Below are positions 26,479 to 35,571 of a DNA stretch of 64,000 nt, piece after piece. The position numbers were made by a program, and so were the translations under genes. Under the pieces are notes generated by a model that was not told the DNA's origin, searched no databases, and saw nothing but the letters and a program-made list of their open reading frames with translations. Location of the stretch: contig NZ_WQNH01000006.1 of assembly GCF_009812055.1 (NCBI RefSeq), positions 86,564 to 150,563 of the forward strand, in the 5' to 3' direction. Numbering within the stretch: position 1 is the stretch's first letter; each line of letters starts with the position of its first letter. The DNA is from Chelativorans xinjiangensis. GTDB lineage: Bacteria; Pseudomonadota; Alphaproteobacteria; Rhizobiales; Rhizobiaceae.

Positions 26479-27730
26479 AGGAAAGCCTCCTCGCCGGATC
26501 GGCTCCGTTCGCCATGCGCCGCGCAAGGAAAGCCGCCAGGGGCGAGGGATAGTTCTCGCCCAAGCTGATGCGGCAGGTGCGCTGCAGGATGTCGAGCGTG
26601 CGTGCGCACATGTCTGGCGTATACTCGATCCTGGGCGAGGCCCAGGCGAAGGGGTTCATCTTGGGATGGGCGGCACGCTGTTCGAGAATGGGCACCCAGT
26701 TGGTGTAAACATGACGGCTTGAATCGTAGAGCCTGTAAACCCCGCGCCGGTTGCGGCCGGCGAAGCGCTCCGCTTCCTCGGCACTCTCGAATATCAGGTG
26801 CAGCCCAACCGCGTTCTCCACGTCGTTGTGCGGGCCGACCCGGAAAGCAGGCGAGGAAGCCAGGATGCGCGACATGAGCCGATAGCGCTTGCGCATGCGG
26901 CGGATCATCGGATCGAGCTTGGCGAGCTGCACATTGAGCATCGCCCCCTGGATCTGGCTCGCCTTCAGGTTCACGCCGAAGAAATGCGGCTCATTGTCGT
27001 TGTCGAGATGGCCACGGAACACAGCGCCCACATCGTGATACATCCGCGCACGTGCGAAATAGCGGTCGCTGTTGGTGACGACGGCTCCGCCTTCGCCGAT
27101 GTTGATGTTCTTGAACTGGTTGAAGCTGTAGGCGCCGATATCGCCGATCGCGCCGACCCGTCTTCCCTTGTAGGAGGCGCCGACGGCCTGGCAGGCGTCC
27201 TCGATGACGAGGAGCCCGTGCTTACGGGCAATCTCCATGATCCGGTCCATGTCGCAGACCATGTTGGCCATATGCACCGGCAAGATGGCACGCGTGCGCG
27301 GCGTGATCTTGCGCAGGATGTCAGCCGGATCCATGGTCAGCGTCTGGTCGATGTCGACAAGCACAGGAACGGCGCCGACGGCAAGGGGTGCTGCGGCGGT
27401 GGCGATCCAGGTATAGGCAGGCACCAGCACCTCGTCGCCCGGCCCCACGCCGGCCGCTGCGAGTGCGCAGATCAGCGCACCCGTTCCGCTGCTTACCGCA
27501 AGCGTATGCTTGACCCCGAATTTCTCCGAATAATCGGCCTCGAACCGCGTCAACGGGCCCTCGCCTCCACCGCCATAGCGGGCAAGACGCCCCGACATCA
27601 CGACCCGCCCGACGGCGAACCATTCCCGCAACCCGACCCTTGCCATCGCCTGTTTCCCGAAATGCCGGTGACGTTGCGGCGGCGCGCCTGTCGATATCGC
27701 TATCGCCTGCAGGATGAACTCCCACGCCAT
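26468..27730 (-). CDS. DegT/DnrJ/EryC1/StrS-family PLP aminotransferase
   Basis: The protein has 420 residues. PLP signatures are SSGTGALICALAAAG (phosphate site), VIEDACQAVGASYKG (Asp-Ala pair) and SFNQFKNINIGEGG, whose Lys forms the Schiff base. Family members usually aminate keto-sugar nucleotides; some act on other ketones. It is the first gene of a two-gene unit with the PPTase, divergent from the GMC oxidoreductase. It could supply an amino sugar for the polysaccharide or an unusual amino acid for the assembly line. A later start at ATG 27646 (MARVGLREW) has a plausible ribosome site and gives a more typical N-terminus. Confidence 0.85.
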   Translation of the reverse strand: MAWEFILQAIAISTGAPPQRHRHFGKQAMARVGLREWFAVGRVVMSGRLARYGGGGEGPLTRFEADYSEKFGVKHTLAVSSGTGALICALAAAGVGPGDEVLVPAYTWIATAAAPLAVGAVPVLVDIDQTLTMDPADILRKITPRTRAILPVHMANMVCDMDRIMEIARKHGLLVIEDACQAVGASYKGRRVGAIGDIGAYSFNQFKNINIGEGGAVVTNSDRYFARARMYHDVGAVFRGHLDNDNEPHFFGVNLKASQIQGAMLNVQLAKLDPMIRRMRKRYRLMSRILASSPAFRVGPHNDVENAVGLHLIFESAEEAERFAGRNRRGVYRLYDSSRHVYTNWVPILEQRAAHPKMNPFAWASPRIEYTPDMCARTLDILQRTCRISLGENYPSPLAAFLARRMANGADPARRLSYAV

Positions 27731-27900
27731 CGAGCCGCCCTTAGTTCTTCAAGCCTATTTCGCGGGCGCGAATTATTCAAATAAGCCTATGATATCTTTC
27801 AACTTACCGAGCGCGTTATCCGCTAGTACCCAAATCCATTAGCAAGGCATTTATTATAGGCAATTTGGCTGAGTACGGGCATCGCGGATTGTTTGCTAGC
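27731..27900. promoter_or_regulatory. AT-rich divergent promoter region of the DegT and GMC genes
   Basis: About 170 bases separate two divergent starts. The centre (27765-27870) is AT-rich compared with flanking genes, as expected of promoters. No operator motif was recognised. Confidence 0.35.
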
Positions 27901-29613
27901 ATGGGAATTTCCAGTTCGGCGGGGCCCGCTGTGAAAATCCTCGACTTGCAATCCATGCCGGCGGGAACGTCTCTGAAGGCGGATTTGGCGATCATCGGCG
28001 CCGGCCCGGCCGGACTGACCATCGCACGTGAACTCGCCAATACCAAGATACGGGTCCTCGTTCTCGAAAGCGGCGGCGCCGGCTTCGAACCTGGAGCACA
28101 AGCCCTCAACCAAGTCGATAATATCGGCGAGCCGATCGAGCGCGGCACCGCGCCCGGCCGCGGCTATACGGACGAGCTTTCATGGCTCAACGACATCCCT
28201 GCATTCGAGCTGCGCAACCGGCTGGTCGGCGGCAGCACCCATACCTGGGTCGGGAAATGCGCCGCCTTCGACGAGATCGACTTCGCCGAGCGCCACTGGG
28301 TCCCAGGTTCGGGATGGCCAATCTCCCGCGAGAGCCTTTCGGGCGTGCTCGACCGCGCCGCCGTCATGCTCAACCTCGGGCCGAACGTCTATGACGAGAC
28401 GCTCTACAGCCTCCTCCGCTCGCCACCCGCCGATCTTCGGATAAATCGGGAGCTGCTTCGCCCGTTCTTCTGGCAGTTCAGCCATGCGCGCGAACGCGCC
28501 GAACCGCTGCGTTTCGGCGATGAGATCGGAAAGTTCGACGCCCCCAATGTCGAGATCCTCACCAACGCCACCGTGACGCATCTCAACACGGACGAGACGG
28601 GACAAAGGGTCGTCTCGCTCGACCTCCGCTCCCTCGACGGCGCCCATGCATCGGTGCGGGCGGATATGGTGGTGCTCAGCGCCGGCGGCATCGAGAACCC
28701 ACGCCTGCTGCTCGCCTCCGGCGGCATCGGCAACGGCCATGGCCTTGTCGGCCGCTATCTCGCCGACCACCCACGCACCGTCATCGCCCGCTTCGACGAG
28801 GAACAGGCAGCGGCCATCGCCCGGCACTTCGGCTTCTATGGCCTTGCATCCGACCCTCGGACACAGTTCTACCTGCACGGCCTCACCCTCAGTCCGCGGC
28901 TACAGGAGCGGGAAGGCCTGCTCAATTGCGCGGCCTATCCGGTACAGGAACTCGCCGAGGACGATCCCTGGGTGGCGCTGAGGCGCCTCGCCCGAGGCCG
29001 GGACGGAAACCGGATGCGGCACGCATGGCGTGTGCTTTCCTCCCCGACGCTCCTTGCCGCCGGCCTTCACCGCCGTCTGGTGCTGAAGCGCGGGCTGCCG
29101 CGCCGGCTCAAGGGCATACGTTTCGACACCATGGTCGAGCAGCGCCCGGATCAGGAAAGCCGCGTCGCCCTCTCCGCTCGCCGGGACCGGCTGGGCATGC
29201 CGCTCGCGCGCGTCAACTGGAAGATTTCGCCGCAGGAGGTCGCTAGCGTCGCACGGCTTGCCGAATTGATGTCGGCGGAGTTTCAGCGCGTCGGCCTGCC
29301 TCAGCCCGGGCTGGCGGACTGGATCCTGCGCCGCGACCACAGCAGAGCGGCCTTCAGCGACATGGCTCACCCAGCCTGCACGACGCGCATGGGACGCGAC
29401 GCGGCGACCAGTGTCGTCGACGAGAACGCGCGTGTCCACGGCATGGAAGGGCTCTATATCGCCGGAAGCTCGGTCTTTCCCACCGCGGGCCACGCCAACC
29501 CGACCCTCATGATCGTGGCACTTGCCGTCCGCCTTGCCGATCACCTGAAGGACCAGTTCGAGAAGGGCTCCCACCTCCAGCCCAAGCAGGAGCGGCTTCT
29601 CAGGTCAGCCTGA
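27901..29613 (+). CDS. GMC-family FAD-dependent oxidoreductase
   Basis: The FAD-binding Rossmann motif DLAIIGAGPAGLTIARELA lies ~25 residues from the chosen ATG 27901. TTG 27865 and GTG 27931 (with GGCGGGG upstream) are alternatives. The protein is ~570 residues. A second family region is VLSAGGIENPRLLLASGG, and the GMC C-terminal motif is MAHPACTTRMGRD...GLYIAGSSVFPTAGHANPTLMI, with the catalytic His pair region intact. Such enzymes oxidise alcohols or sugars using FAD; the substrate here is unknown. Membership of the NRPS/polysaccharide gene set suggests it oxidises a sugar or the peptide product. It converges on the methyltransferase gene with a 14-base overlap. Confidence 0.85.
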   Translation: MGISSSAGPAVKILDLQSMPAGTSLKADLAIIGAGPAGLTIARELANTKIRVLVLESGGAGFEPGAQALNQVDNIGEPIERGTAPGRGYTDELSWLNDIPAFELRNRLVGGSTHTWVGKCAAFDEIDFAERHWVPGSGWPISRESLSGVLDRAAVMLNLGPNVYDETLYSLLRSPPADLRINRELLRPFFWQFSHARERAEPLRFGDEIGKFDAPNVEILTNATVTHLNTDETGQRVVSLDLRSLDGAHASVRADMVVLSAGGIENPRLLLASGGIGNGHGLVGRYLADHPRTVIARFDEEQAAAIARHFGFYGLASDPRTQFYLHGLTLSPRLQEREGLLNCAAYPVQELAEDDPWVALRRLARGRDGNRMRHAWRVLSSPTLLAAGLHRRLVLKRGLPRRLKGIRFDTMVEQRPDQESRVALSARRDRLGMPLARVNWKISPQEVASVARLAELMSAEFQRVGLPQPGLADWILRRDHSRAAFSDMAHPACTTRMGRDAATSVVDENARVHGMEGLYIAGSSVFPTAGHANPTLMIVALAVRLADHLKDQFEKGSHLQPKQERLLRSA

Positions 29614-30394
29614 AATAGAACCCCGCGCTTTCGCTCGCCCCCAATTCGGGATGCGTATCGATCACATGCGACAGCGAGGGGATCGACCAGCGGTCGACGA
29701 GGCTGTAGCCGAGGCTTTGCACGTCGCGCAGGAAAGTGTCCTCGTTGCGCATCTGGTAGGGCACCCTCGCCTTGCCGATCCGCTCCAGCGTGACGACTGT
29801 CGGCCCCTCGCGCAACGCAACCTTGTTGAGAATAAGGTGACGCGGTGCCCACGGCAACCGTCGAAGAAGGTTCGACAAGGGCACATCGAGATATTGCAGG
29901 AGCCCGGAGCCGAGGAAGACTTCGGCTGCCCCGGCATCCTCCAGCCGCTCCACGAAGCGCAGGCCCGTCAGACCGTCCGCCTCTGCGCGCAGCCGCCCGG
30001 CGCGGACGATGGCCGGAAGGTCGTAGACCGTCCAGTGCCAGTCGTCCGTTATCGGCAACAGGTCGCGGAAGGCGCGGTACTTGGTACCCATATGGCCACC
30101 AGCGTCGATCAGGAATCTGACCTCGCCGGACATCTGGCGCAGCCAGAAAAGCACCGGATAGTCCCACAGCGCGACATGGCACATCTTCTCGAAGGCCACG
30201 TCGGCGATCTCGTCGTGATCGTAGCCCGCCAGCCCCCTTCCGGCGGCCGCTGTAAGCGCCTCGGCATAGGTGGCGTAAGCGCCCGAGAAGCGGCAGGGGA
30301 ACGGCGACAGGAAACGCAGCCTCCCGGGCCGCGCGCAAAGGAGCCAGCGACGAGTGCGCGGTCCTGGCCGCGCGCGCGAGGGCCCGGCGGGCAC
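29600..30394 (-). CDS. Putative methyltransferase, TIGR04325 (LIC12133)-like
   Basis: The conserved part starts at FSGAYATYAEAL, the family signature, followed by LIDAGGHMGTKYRAF (glycine-rich SAM-binding loop) and YDLPAIV. The protein ends 264 residues after a GTG at 30394 that has no ribosome site. In the next frame, ATG 30416 has a good ribosome site (AAGGACGGGAC), and its first ~33 codons look coding (MISKQGARRALARAARTAH), so the true N-terminus may join by a frameshift near 30310-30330. Family members are found in surface polysaccharide loci and are predicted, not proven, methyltransferases. It lies downstream of the flippase gene on the same strand. Confidence 0.65.
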   Translation of the reverse strand: MPAGPSRARPGPRTRRWLLCARPGRLRFLSPFPCRFSGAYATYAEALTAAAGRGLAGYDHDEIADVAFEKMCHVALWDYPVLFWLRQMSGEVRFLIDAGGHMGTKYRAFRDLLPITDDWHWTVYDLPAIVRAGRLRAEADGLTGLRFVERLEDAGAAEVFLGSGLLQYLDVPLSNLLRRLPWAPRHLILNKVALREGPTVVTLERIGKARVPYQMRNEDTFLRDVQSLGYSLVDRWSIPSLSHVIDTHPELGASESAGFYFRLT

Positions 30395-30468
30395 CTTGCT
30401 TGGAGATCATATTCATCGTCCCGTCCTTGTTCGATGAATGTCTTTTCCGATCGGCCGGCGGGCCGCGC

Positions 30469-32100
30469 CTAGCCGAGGCGGAAAAGCCCGCGCCTGGTCA
30501 TCGACTGTACGCTTGCCTCCGCCCGCAATGGACCAGCGTTCGCATTCTGATCGCCCACCGCCGCCTGGGACGCGGAGGTATGCTCCGCCGCCAGGGCGGG
30601 AAACATGCCCGTGGCGAATTTCCTCAAAAGGAGCAGGACAAGCAGGTAGCCCGCGGCACCGGCCGTCGCCTGAAGCGCGAGCGCCGCCAAGGGAGGCAGC
30701 GTGGAGAGATCGACTACCCGACCCAGCGCAAAGACAGCACAGAGCATGCCAGCAACGGCGAGCGCGACGAAACCGCTGCCGCGTACAACGCCATACCAGT
30801 CGAGGCCACCATAGCGCCCTTGCAGCCAGACCAAAGTCGTGAAGGCCACCACGGCGGCGAGAACCTGCCCGCATGCCACCGCCAGCAAGCCGAAGGGCGC
30901 GAGGACGACGATGAGACCAACGGAAACGAGCGAATTTGCCAAGCCGACCGGGGCCAACCTGCGGATGTTGCCTTTGATGGCAAGCAGCGGCTCGGTCATG
31001 CTGCCGGTGATCAGCAGCAACTGCCTTATCGAAAGGATACTCACCACCACAGCCGCTGGTCCCCATACCTCCCCAAGCAAGAGATCGACGAAGCTGCCAG
31101 AGACCAGTGCCAACCCCAGAAAGACAGGTGCAGCGACGGCCAGAAGGACCGGGAGCAGCATGTTTCCCGCTCTCCTGACCGCATCTTCCCTACCCGCTTC
31201 CGTGTCCTCACGGTCGCGCGCGCGCCGGAAGACGATCCATGCGAGCGTGCGCGCCGGCTCGCCCACGAGCTCGTAGAACGCCGCCACGATGCGCTCGGCG
31301 GCGCGGTAGTAGCCGACCTCGGCCAGACCGAGAAAACCGCCCACGGCGAACGTTCCCGAATAGGAGCGGAAGAAGACGATCAGCCTGTTGGTGATGACAT
31401 GCTTTGAGAACCGCAGCACTTCGCGCACGACGAGCCGGGTCGGACCGACGGGCCGCACCCAACCGACGGCGAAGATCGAGCCGCACAGGATCACAAGTTG
31501 CATCGCCAGCCGCCCGGCGACGAGGGCGAAGACGTTCCACCCTATGAACAGCCCGAGGACGGCCAAAGCGAGCCCCGCCGCCTCGGCAGTGATCCGGATG
31601 ATCGCCTGGCTGTGCAATTGCCCGCGATGGACAAGCACCCCGTCATAGACTGTCGTCATCGCCGAAGGCAGTATCCAGCAACAGAACAGCGCCAGAAGCG
31701 ATGCCTCCCAGACCTGGTCGAAGACGCCGTAGAGAATGCCGGCGGCACCCAACCCAAGGGCCGTGAACAGAAGACCGCTCGCGAGCGAGATGGTCGTAAC
31801 CTGGTCGAGGCGCCCTTCCCCATCGGCCGACTTCATGACGAATTCGGCCCATCCCCCCTCGGCCAACACCACGAGGAAGATGGCAACCGCGGAACTGAAG
31901 GCGAAGAAACCGAATTCCGCCGGCGTCAGGATGCGCGCGGCGACGATGAACGCAGAAAGCTGCGCTACCTGGGAGGTGAGCTTGGCCGAAAGCGCCCAAA
32001 GGCCGCCACCAACGATGGCGGGGACGCTCAGGCGGAACGTCCGTCTCGGTTCCGCTCCGGAGCTCGCCCCTTTTGTCTCAACCACTATCCCTGCCCCCAT
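30469..32100 (-). CDS. Wzx/WzxC-type polysaccharide flippase
   Basis: The protein has 543 residues with about twelve to fourteen hydrophobic segments distributed along the chain and the family pattern SQVAQLSAFIVAARILTPAEFGFFAF near the N-terminus. This places it in the oligosaccharide flippase family of the MOP superfamily (inner membrane), which translocates undecaprenyl-linked repeat units. Charged tails of ~25 and ~40 residues flank the core. It precedes the methyltransferase gene on the same strand, and pairs functionally with the polymerase at 8.6-10.0 kb and the ExoF/ExoP export proteins, so a Wzx/Wzy-dependent pathway is complete in this window. Confidence 0.88.
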   Translation of the reverse strand: MGAGIVVETKGASSGAEPRRTFRLSVPAIVGGGLWALSAKLTSQVAQLSAFIVAARILTPAEFGFFAFSSAVAIFLVVLAEGGWAEFVMKSADGEGRLDQVTTISLASGLLFTALGLGAAGILYGVFDQVWEASLLALFCCWILPSAMTTVYDGVLVHRGQLHSQAIIRITAEAAGLALAVLGLFIGWNVFALVAGRLAMQLVILCGSIFAVGWVRPVGPTRLVVREVLRFSKHVITNRLIVFFRSYSGTFAVGGFLGLAEVGYYRAAERIVAAFYELVGEPARTLAWIVFRRARDREDTEAGREDAVRRAGNMLLPVLLAVAAPVFLGLALVSGSFVDLLLGEVWGPAAVVVSILSIRQLLLITGSMTEPLLAIKGNIRRLAPVGLANSLVSVGLIVVLAPFGLLAVACGQVLAAVVAFTTLVWLQGRYGGLDWYGVVRGSGFVALAVAGMLCAVFALGRVVDLSTLPPLAALALQATAGAAGYLLVLLLLRKFATGMFPALAAEHTSASQAAVGDQNANAGPLRAEASVQSMTRRGLFRLG

Positions 32101-32314
32101 GACTTGCCCTGCTGTCGATGTAGACGCCGTTCTTCATCCCCGGTATTCACGGCCGCCCTTTCATCGGATAGTTTTCGTCGCGAGCTGACGTTGATTCACC
32201 GCCTTCGGCATCAGGAACACTTCGAGTACAGCCGCATGGGACATTCTCGTTTGAACGGTGGTGCACGCCGGCCCGGCAGCCGGACTGGCCGCAACCTTGA
32301 CGGATACTGAACGG

Positions 32315-32467
32315 ATGGCGCGGAACGCGGGAAGGGAGACATATCTGGGCCGCATATTCCTGGCCTGGCCGCTGAGATCGCTGAGCACCAAGGCCGCGAT
32401 CCGCTGGCTCGTCATTGCCTTCTGTCTCGTTTTCTGGATCGCCATCCTCGCCGTTTTCATCCTGTGA
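32315..32467 (+). CDS. Small single-helix membrane protein, unknown
   Basis: This 50-residue ORF runs from ATG 32315. A basic N-terminus (ARNAGRETYLGR) leads into a strong C-terminal hydrophobic helix (WLVIAFCLVFWIAILAVFIL) ending the protein. It lies in the 322-bp gap between the flippase gene and the priming transferase gene and is convergent with the latter, six bases from its stop. No family is recognised. Composition and clean ending support a real small membrane protein; the weak ribosome site argues against it. Confidence 0.4.
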   Translation: MARNAGRETYLGRIFLAWPLRSLSTKAAIRWLVIAFCLVFWIAILAVFIL

Positions 32468-32473
32468 GCTGTT

Positions 32474-33151
32474 TCAGCAGCCGTTTCGGTCGAACAGCAG
32501 CACGCCAACCGTCCGCCACATGATCCTCAGGTCGAGATTGAGCGAGCGGGTTCGGTGATATTCCGCATCGAGGTCGACGCGATAATCGTATGAGGTGTCG
32601 CTTCGCCCCGAGACCTGCCAAAGGCCGGTGATGCCGGGTGTCATCGACAGGTAGCAGTGTATCCGGTCGCCATAGCGGGGGATTTCGTCCTCCACGATCG
32701 GCCGTGGCCCGACAATGCTCATCTCGCCGCGCAGGACATTGATGAACTGGGGAATCTCGTCGAGGCTGGTCATCCGGAGGAAGCGGCCAAGCCGATGGAT
32801 CCGCGGGTCCCGCCGCAGCTTGTGCTGCGTGCTCCATTCGCCCCGCGCGGCCTCGCTCGTGCTCAACAGGTCGTGGAGCACCTTGTCGGCATCGCGGCGC
32901 ATGGTGCGGAATTTGAGGCAATCGAACGTCTTCCCGTCGCGGCCAACCCGCTTGTGCCGATAGATCAGCGGCCAGCCGTCGTGCACCAGCAGAAGAATGC
33001 AGATGATGGCAAAGGCGGGGAACAGAAACAGGAGCGACAAAAGAGCGATGGACACGTCGAGAGAACGTTTTATGGATTCTCCGGTTCCCCGTCTGTGCGA
33101 GGCATGGGAGTGGACAGATTCACGAGTGGCGCTATCCAGCGTAGACAGCAT
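32474..33151 (-). CDS. ExoY-type undecaprenyl-phosphate sugar-phosphate transferase
   Basis: I place the start at ATG 33149-33151 (225 residues, the usual ExoY length) because GGGGA lies six bases upstream; the frame is open to 33190. One N-terminal membrane segment (SIALLSLLFLFPAFAIICILLL) is followed by the bacterial sugar transferase core: KRVGRDGKTFDCLKFRTM, RVH-type LRRDPRIHRLGRFLRMTSLDEIPQ, MSIVGPRP and the C-terminal PGITGLWQVSGRS. It starts the repeat unit by moving a sugar phosphate, often galactose, from UDP-sugar to undecaprenyl phosphate on the inner membrane. It is transcribed alone, from an AT-rich promoter region. Confidence 0.92.
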   Translation of the reverse strand: MLSTLDSATRESVHSHASHRRGTGESIKRSLDVSIALLSLLFLFPAFAIICILLLVHDGWPLIYRHKRVGRDGKTFDCLKFRTMRRDADKVLHDLLSTSEAARGEWSTQHKLRRDPRIHRLGRFLRMTSLDEIPQFINVLRGEMSIVGPRPIVEDEIPRYGDRIHCYLSMTPGITGLWQVSGRSDTSYDYRVDLDAEYHRTRSLNLDLRIMWRTVGVLLFDRNGC

Positions 33152-33370
33152 AAAAATTCCCCAAGTGTGAATATACTTAGCTGACCTCATTGCCAGCTGC
33201 AGGAACAGATTATAATGTGAATAACCAATCAGATATAATTCTATTGGTGTAACTTATACAGATATTTCGATGGCGGGGATTAAGCCCACTTCCCCTATTT
33301 CATATCCCCGCCCTCCCATACGGCTTCATCTTGAATCTCTTGCTCGCACGCCGCCCAAAAGTCTTAGAAC
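33152..33370. promoter_or_regulatory. AT-rich promoter region of the exoY-like gene
   Basis: The stretch 33165-33275 is strikingly AT-rich in an otherwise GC-rich locus and directly precedes the priming transferase start. It is likely to hold the promoter and regulator sites. TGTGAATA occurs twice on the plus strand, at 33165-33172 and 33215-33222. Confidence 0.4.
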
Positions 33371-34663
33371 CTACGAGAGCGGATACACCTTTGCGGCGCC
33401 GCGCGCCGCACCGGCCGTGGCCATTTCCAGCGGCGGACGTGCATGTTTCAGAACGTCCGCATAGAGCGCCATCAGCGCATCGCCCCAGGATTGCGGTGTG
33501 TGGGCCATGCGCGGGGCCTCCTGAAAGCCGTTCCGGCCCATGCGGCGCACGCCGAGGTCGTCGCACGCCATCGCCCGCATGGCCTCGGCGAGCGAATCGA
33601 CGTTGCCGGTCGTGAAGCCCAACCCGCAGTCCGCCTCGACGATCTCGCGGCTCACGAGCGCCTGCGACGGCACGATAACGGGAATGCCGCTGCCGATTGC
33701 CTCCAGCGCCGCCAGGCCAAATGGCTCGGGCACGCGCGAGGAGACGACGACGGCGCGTGCCTTCCGCGCAAGCTGGGCGATCTCTTCCCGCTTCTTCCAG
33801 CCATGCAGAACGACCTCCGGATAGGAACGCTCCAAAAGCGCCCGCCCCGCCCCATCCCCGACCACGTGAAGCCGCACCCCCGCCATACGCGCGGCCCTTG
33901 CGGCATCCTCAAATCCTTTCTCCGGCTCCAGTCGGGCGATGAAGAAAAAATCCCGGGATTTCCAGGGCTCCGCGCGGGTCTGCAAGAATGGCTCTACCGG
34001 ATTGCGGATCGTGACGACGCGTTGGTCCACTATGCCGGCGCGCTTGAAATAGCTCTGCATTTCCTCATGCACGAAAACGATATTCGCCGGCTGACGCCGG
34101 ATATCGTACAGGCCTTGGCGCAAGGCATGCCGCGCCGAACGCCACATCTTCTGGTGCACGCCGCGCTTGTCGCATTGCGTCAGGAGGCAGCGTGCCGACA
34201 TCGGCGCAAGGGAGCAGACAGACGCCGTCCGATAGTTGACGAAGCCGCCATTCGGGCAAGCGAGAAAATAGTCGTGCGCGTGCAGGACGACACGTTCGCG
34301 CACCGTGTTCAGCGCCCGAAAGATCGCTGGCGAAAGGATCTTCGACCACCCGTGCACATGGTAGACGGTCGATGGCGTGTCCGAGGTGTCGATGAGCCCG
34401 CGAAGGGCGGCAAATGCTGAGGCATTGTAAAGGCCGCCGACCAGTGCCGACAGGCGGCCTTGTTCCAATAGCGGCGCACCGTTGAGGTTGACCGCATCGG
34501 TCTCAACTGCCGCCGCGTCCGCCCGGTCGCCTGCAAAGAAGGTCACCGGAATGCCCCTCTCCCGCAACAGACGCGCTGAAAGGCGCGAGAGATTGGAGGC
34601 ACCGCCCACATCGGCTGAGCGATCGTTGATGATGACGACGCGATCTGGCCTCGGCTGTGTCAT
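33371..34663 (-). CDS. Glycosyltransferase family 4
   Basis: I place the start at ATG 34661-34663 (430 residues), two bases after the stop of the GT2 gene, because the longer frame to 35011 overlaps that gene throughout. It has a GT-B fold with the N-terminal loop DRSADVGGASN and the donor-site motif EPFGLAALEAIGSGIPVI (EX7E, near residues 345-360). The central helix segment RAVVVSSRVPEPFG fits retaining GT4 enzymes. It transfers a sugar from a nucleotide donor to the lipid-linked repeat unit in the cytoplasm. It is the last gene of the ExoF-ExoP-GT2-GT4 unit. Confidence 0.88.
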   Translation of the reverse strand: MTQPRPDRVVIINDRSADVGGASNLSRLSARLLRERGIPVTFFAGDRADAAAVETDAVNLNGAPLLEQGRLSALVGGLYNASAFAALRGLIDTSDTPSTVYHVHGWSKILSPAIFRALNTVRERVVLHAHDYFLACPNGGFVNYRTASVCSLAPMSARCLLTQCDKRGVHQKMWRSARHALRQGLYDIRRQPANIVFVHEEMQSYFKRAGIVDQRVVTIRNPVEPFLQTRAEPWKSRDFFFIARLEPEKGFEDAARAARMAGVRLHVVGDGAGRALLERSYPEVVLHGWKKREEIAQLARKARAVVVSSRVPEPFGLAALEAIGSGIPVIVPSQALVSREIVEADCGLGFTTGNVDSLAEAMRAMACDDLGVRRMGRNGFQEAPRMAHTPQSWGDALMALYADVLKHARPPLEMATAGAARGAAKVYPLS

Positions 34664-34665
34664 GG

Positions 34666-35571
34666 CTATTCGAGCGCCACGATTTTTTGCGGCGCCAGCC
34701 GGCCGCGAACGAGATCCGCCAGCGCCCGGAGATTGCCCTTCAAGCGCCCCTTGCGGTCCACCCACGGCTCGGGCTTGGTAAGCTTGACCGTGTTGGCGAT
34801 GAGGTTTCGCGCGATCTGCACGGAAGCGTGCCGGAAGCTCATGGTTCTCTTGCGCACGAGATAGATCGGGTTGGCGATCTGCGAATAGCCGAAGCGGACA
34901 CCGGACGTGCGGCCGGACTTCGTGCCGAGATGGACCCCGCGCAGCCGCCGCGAAACCACGATCTTCCCGTGGCGGGCCATCTGGCGGCTGAAGTCGACAT
35001 CCTCCAGCCATCCGTAAAGCGGCAGGTTTTCGTCGAAGGCCAATCCCTCGGCGCGCACCATTGCCATGCGCACGGCCATGTTGCAGCCATAGGCATTGTA
35101 AATCACCTGCGGATCGGCCGGGGCCCCGGTGGGATCATGGCGCCCGCGATCTATGATCGCCAGCGCCTCCGAAACATCTATGCCGGGGCCGGTGATCCCG
35201 TCTGCATCGACTGTTCCCGTGCACATGACCACTTCCGGGTCCGACGCGAAAATCCGCTCCGTCTCATCGACATAGGACGGCCCCATGAGGAAATCGTCGT
35301 CCAGGAACAACAGGATGTCGGCGGTGGGGACATTGCGCAGGATATGATTGCGCTGCCGGCACAGGCCGCGCTCGGCGACAAGCACACGTATATTGAGCCC
35401 GATCGTGTCCAGCGCCGCCAAGTCGACATCGTCCTCACACGCGGCGCAGATGACGACCTCGTCCGGCTGCCGGACCTGCCGCGCCAAGTGCGGCAGCAAC
35501 GTTCTCAGGATTTCGCGCCTGCCGCTGGTGGCAATGCCGATGGCAAAGCGGGTGCCGTCAGGTTGCGCCAT
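34666..35571 (-). CDS. Glycosyltransferase family 2
   Basis: The protein has 301 residues with a GT-A fold: N-terminal GIATSGRREILRTLLPHL, the DxD-type metal motif FLDDDFLMG and the acceptor-side motif YGWLEDVDFSRQMAR (ED acid/base region). It is an inverting enzyme by family, adding a sugar to the growing lipid-linked unit. The start overlaps the end of the ExoP-like gene by 14 bases, and the stop is two bases before the GT4 start, so all four genes are read together. Confidence 0.88.
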   Translation of the reverse strand: MAQPDGTRFAIGIATSGRREILRTLLPHLARQVRQPDEVVICAACEDDVDLAALDTIGLNIRVLVAERGLCRQRNHILRNVPTADILLFLDDDFLMGPSYVDETERIFASDPEVVMCTGTVDADGITGPGIDVSEALAIIDRGRHDPTGAPADPQVIYNAYGCNMAVRMAMVRAEGLAFDENLPLYGWLEDVDFSRQMARHGKIVVSRRLRGVHLGTKSGRTSGVRFGYSQIANPIYLVRKRTMSFRHASVQIARNLIANTVKLTKPEPWVDRKGRLKGNLRALADLVRGRLAPQKIVALE

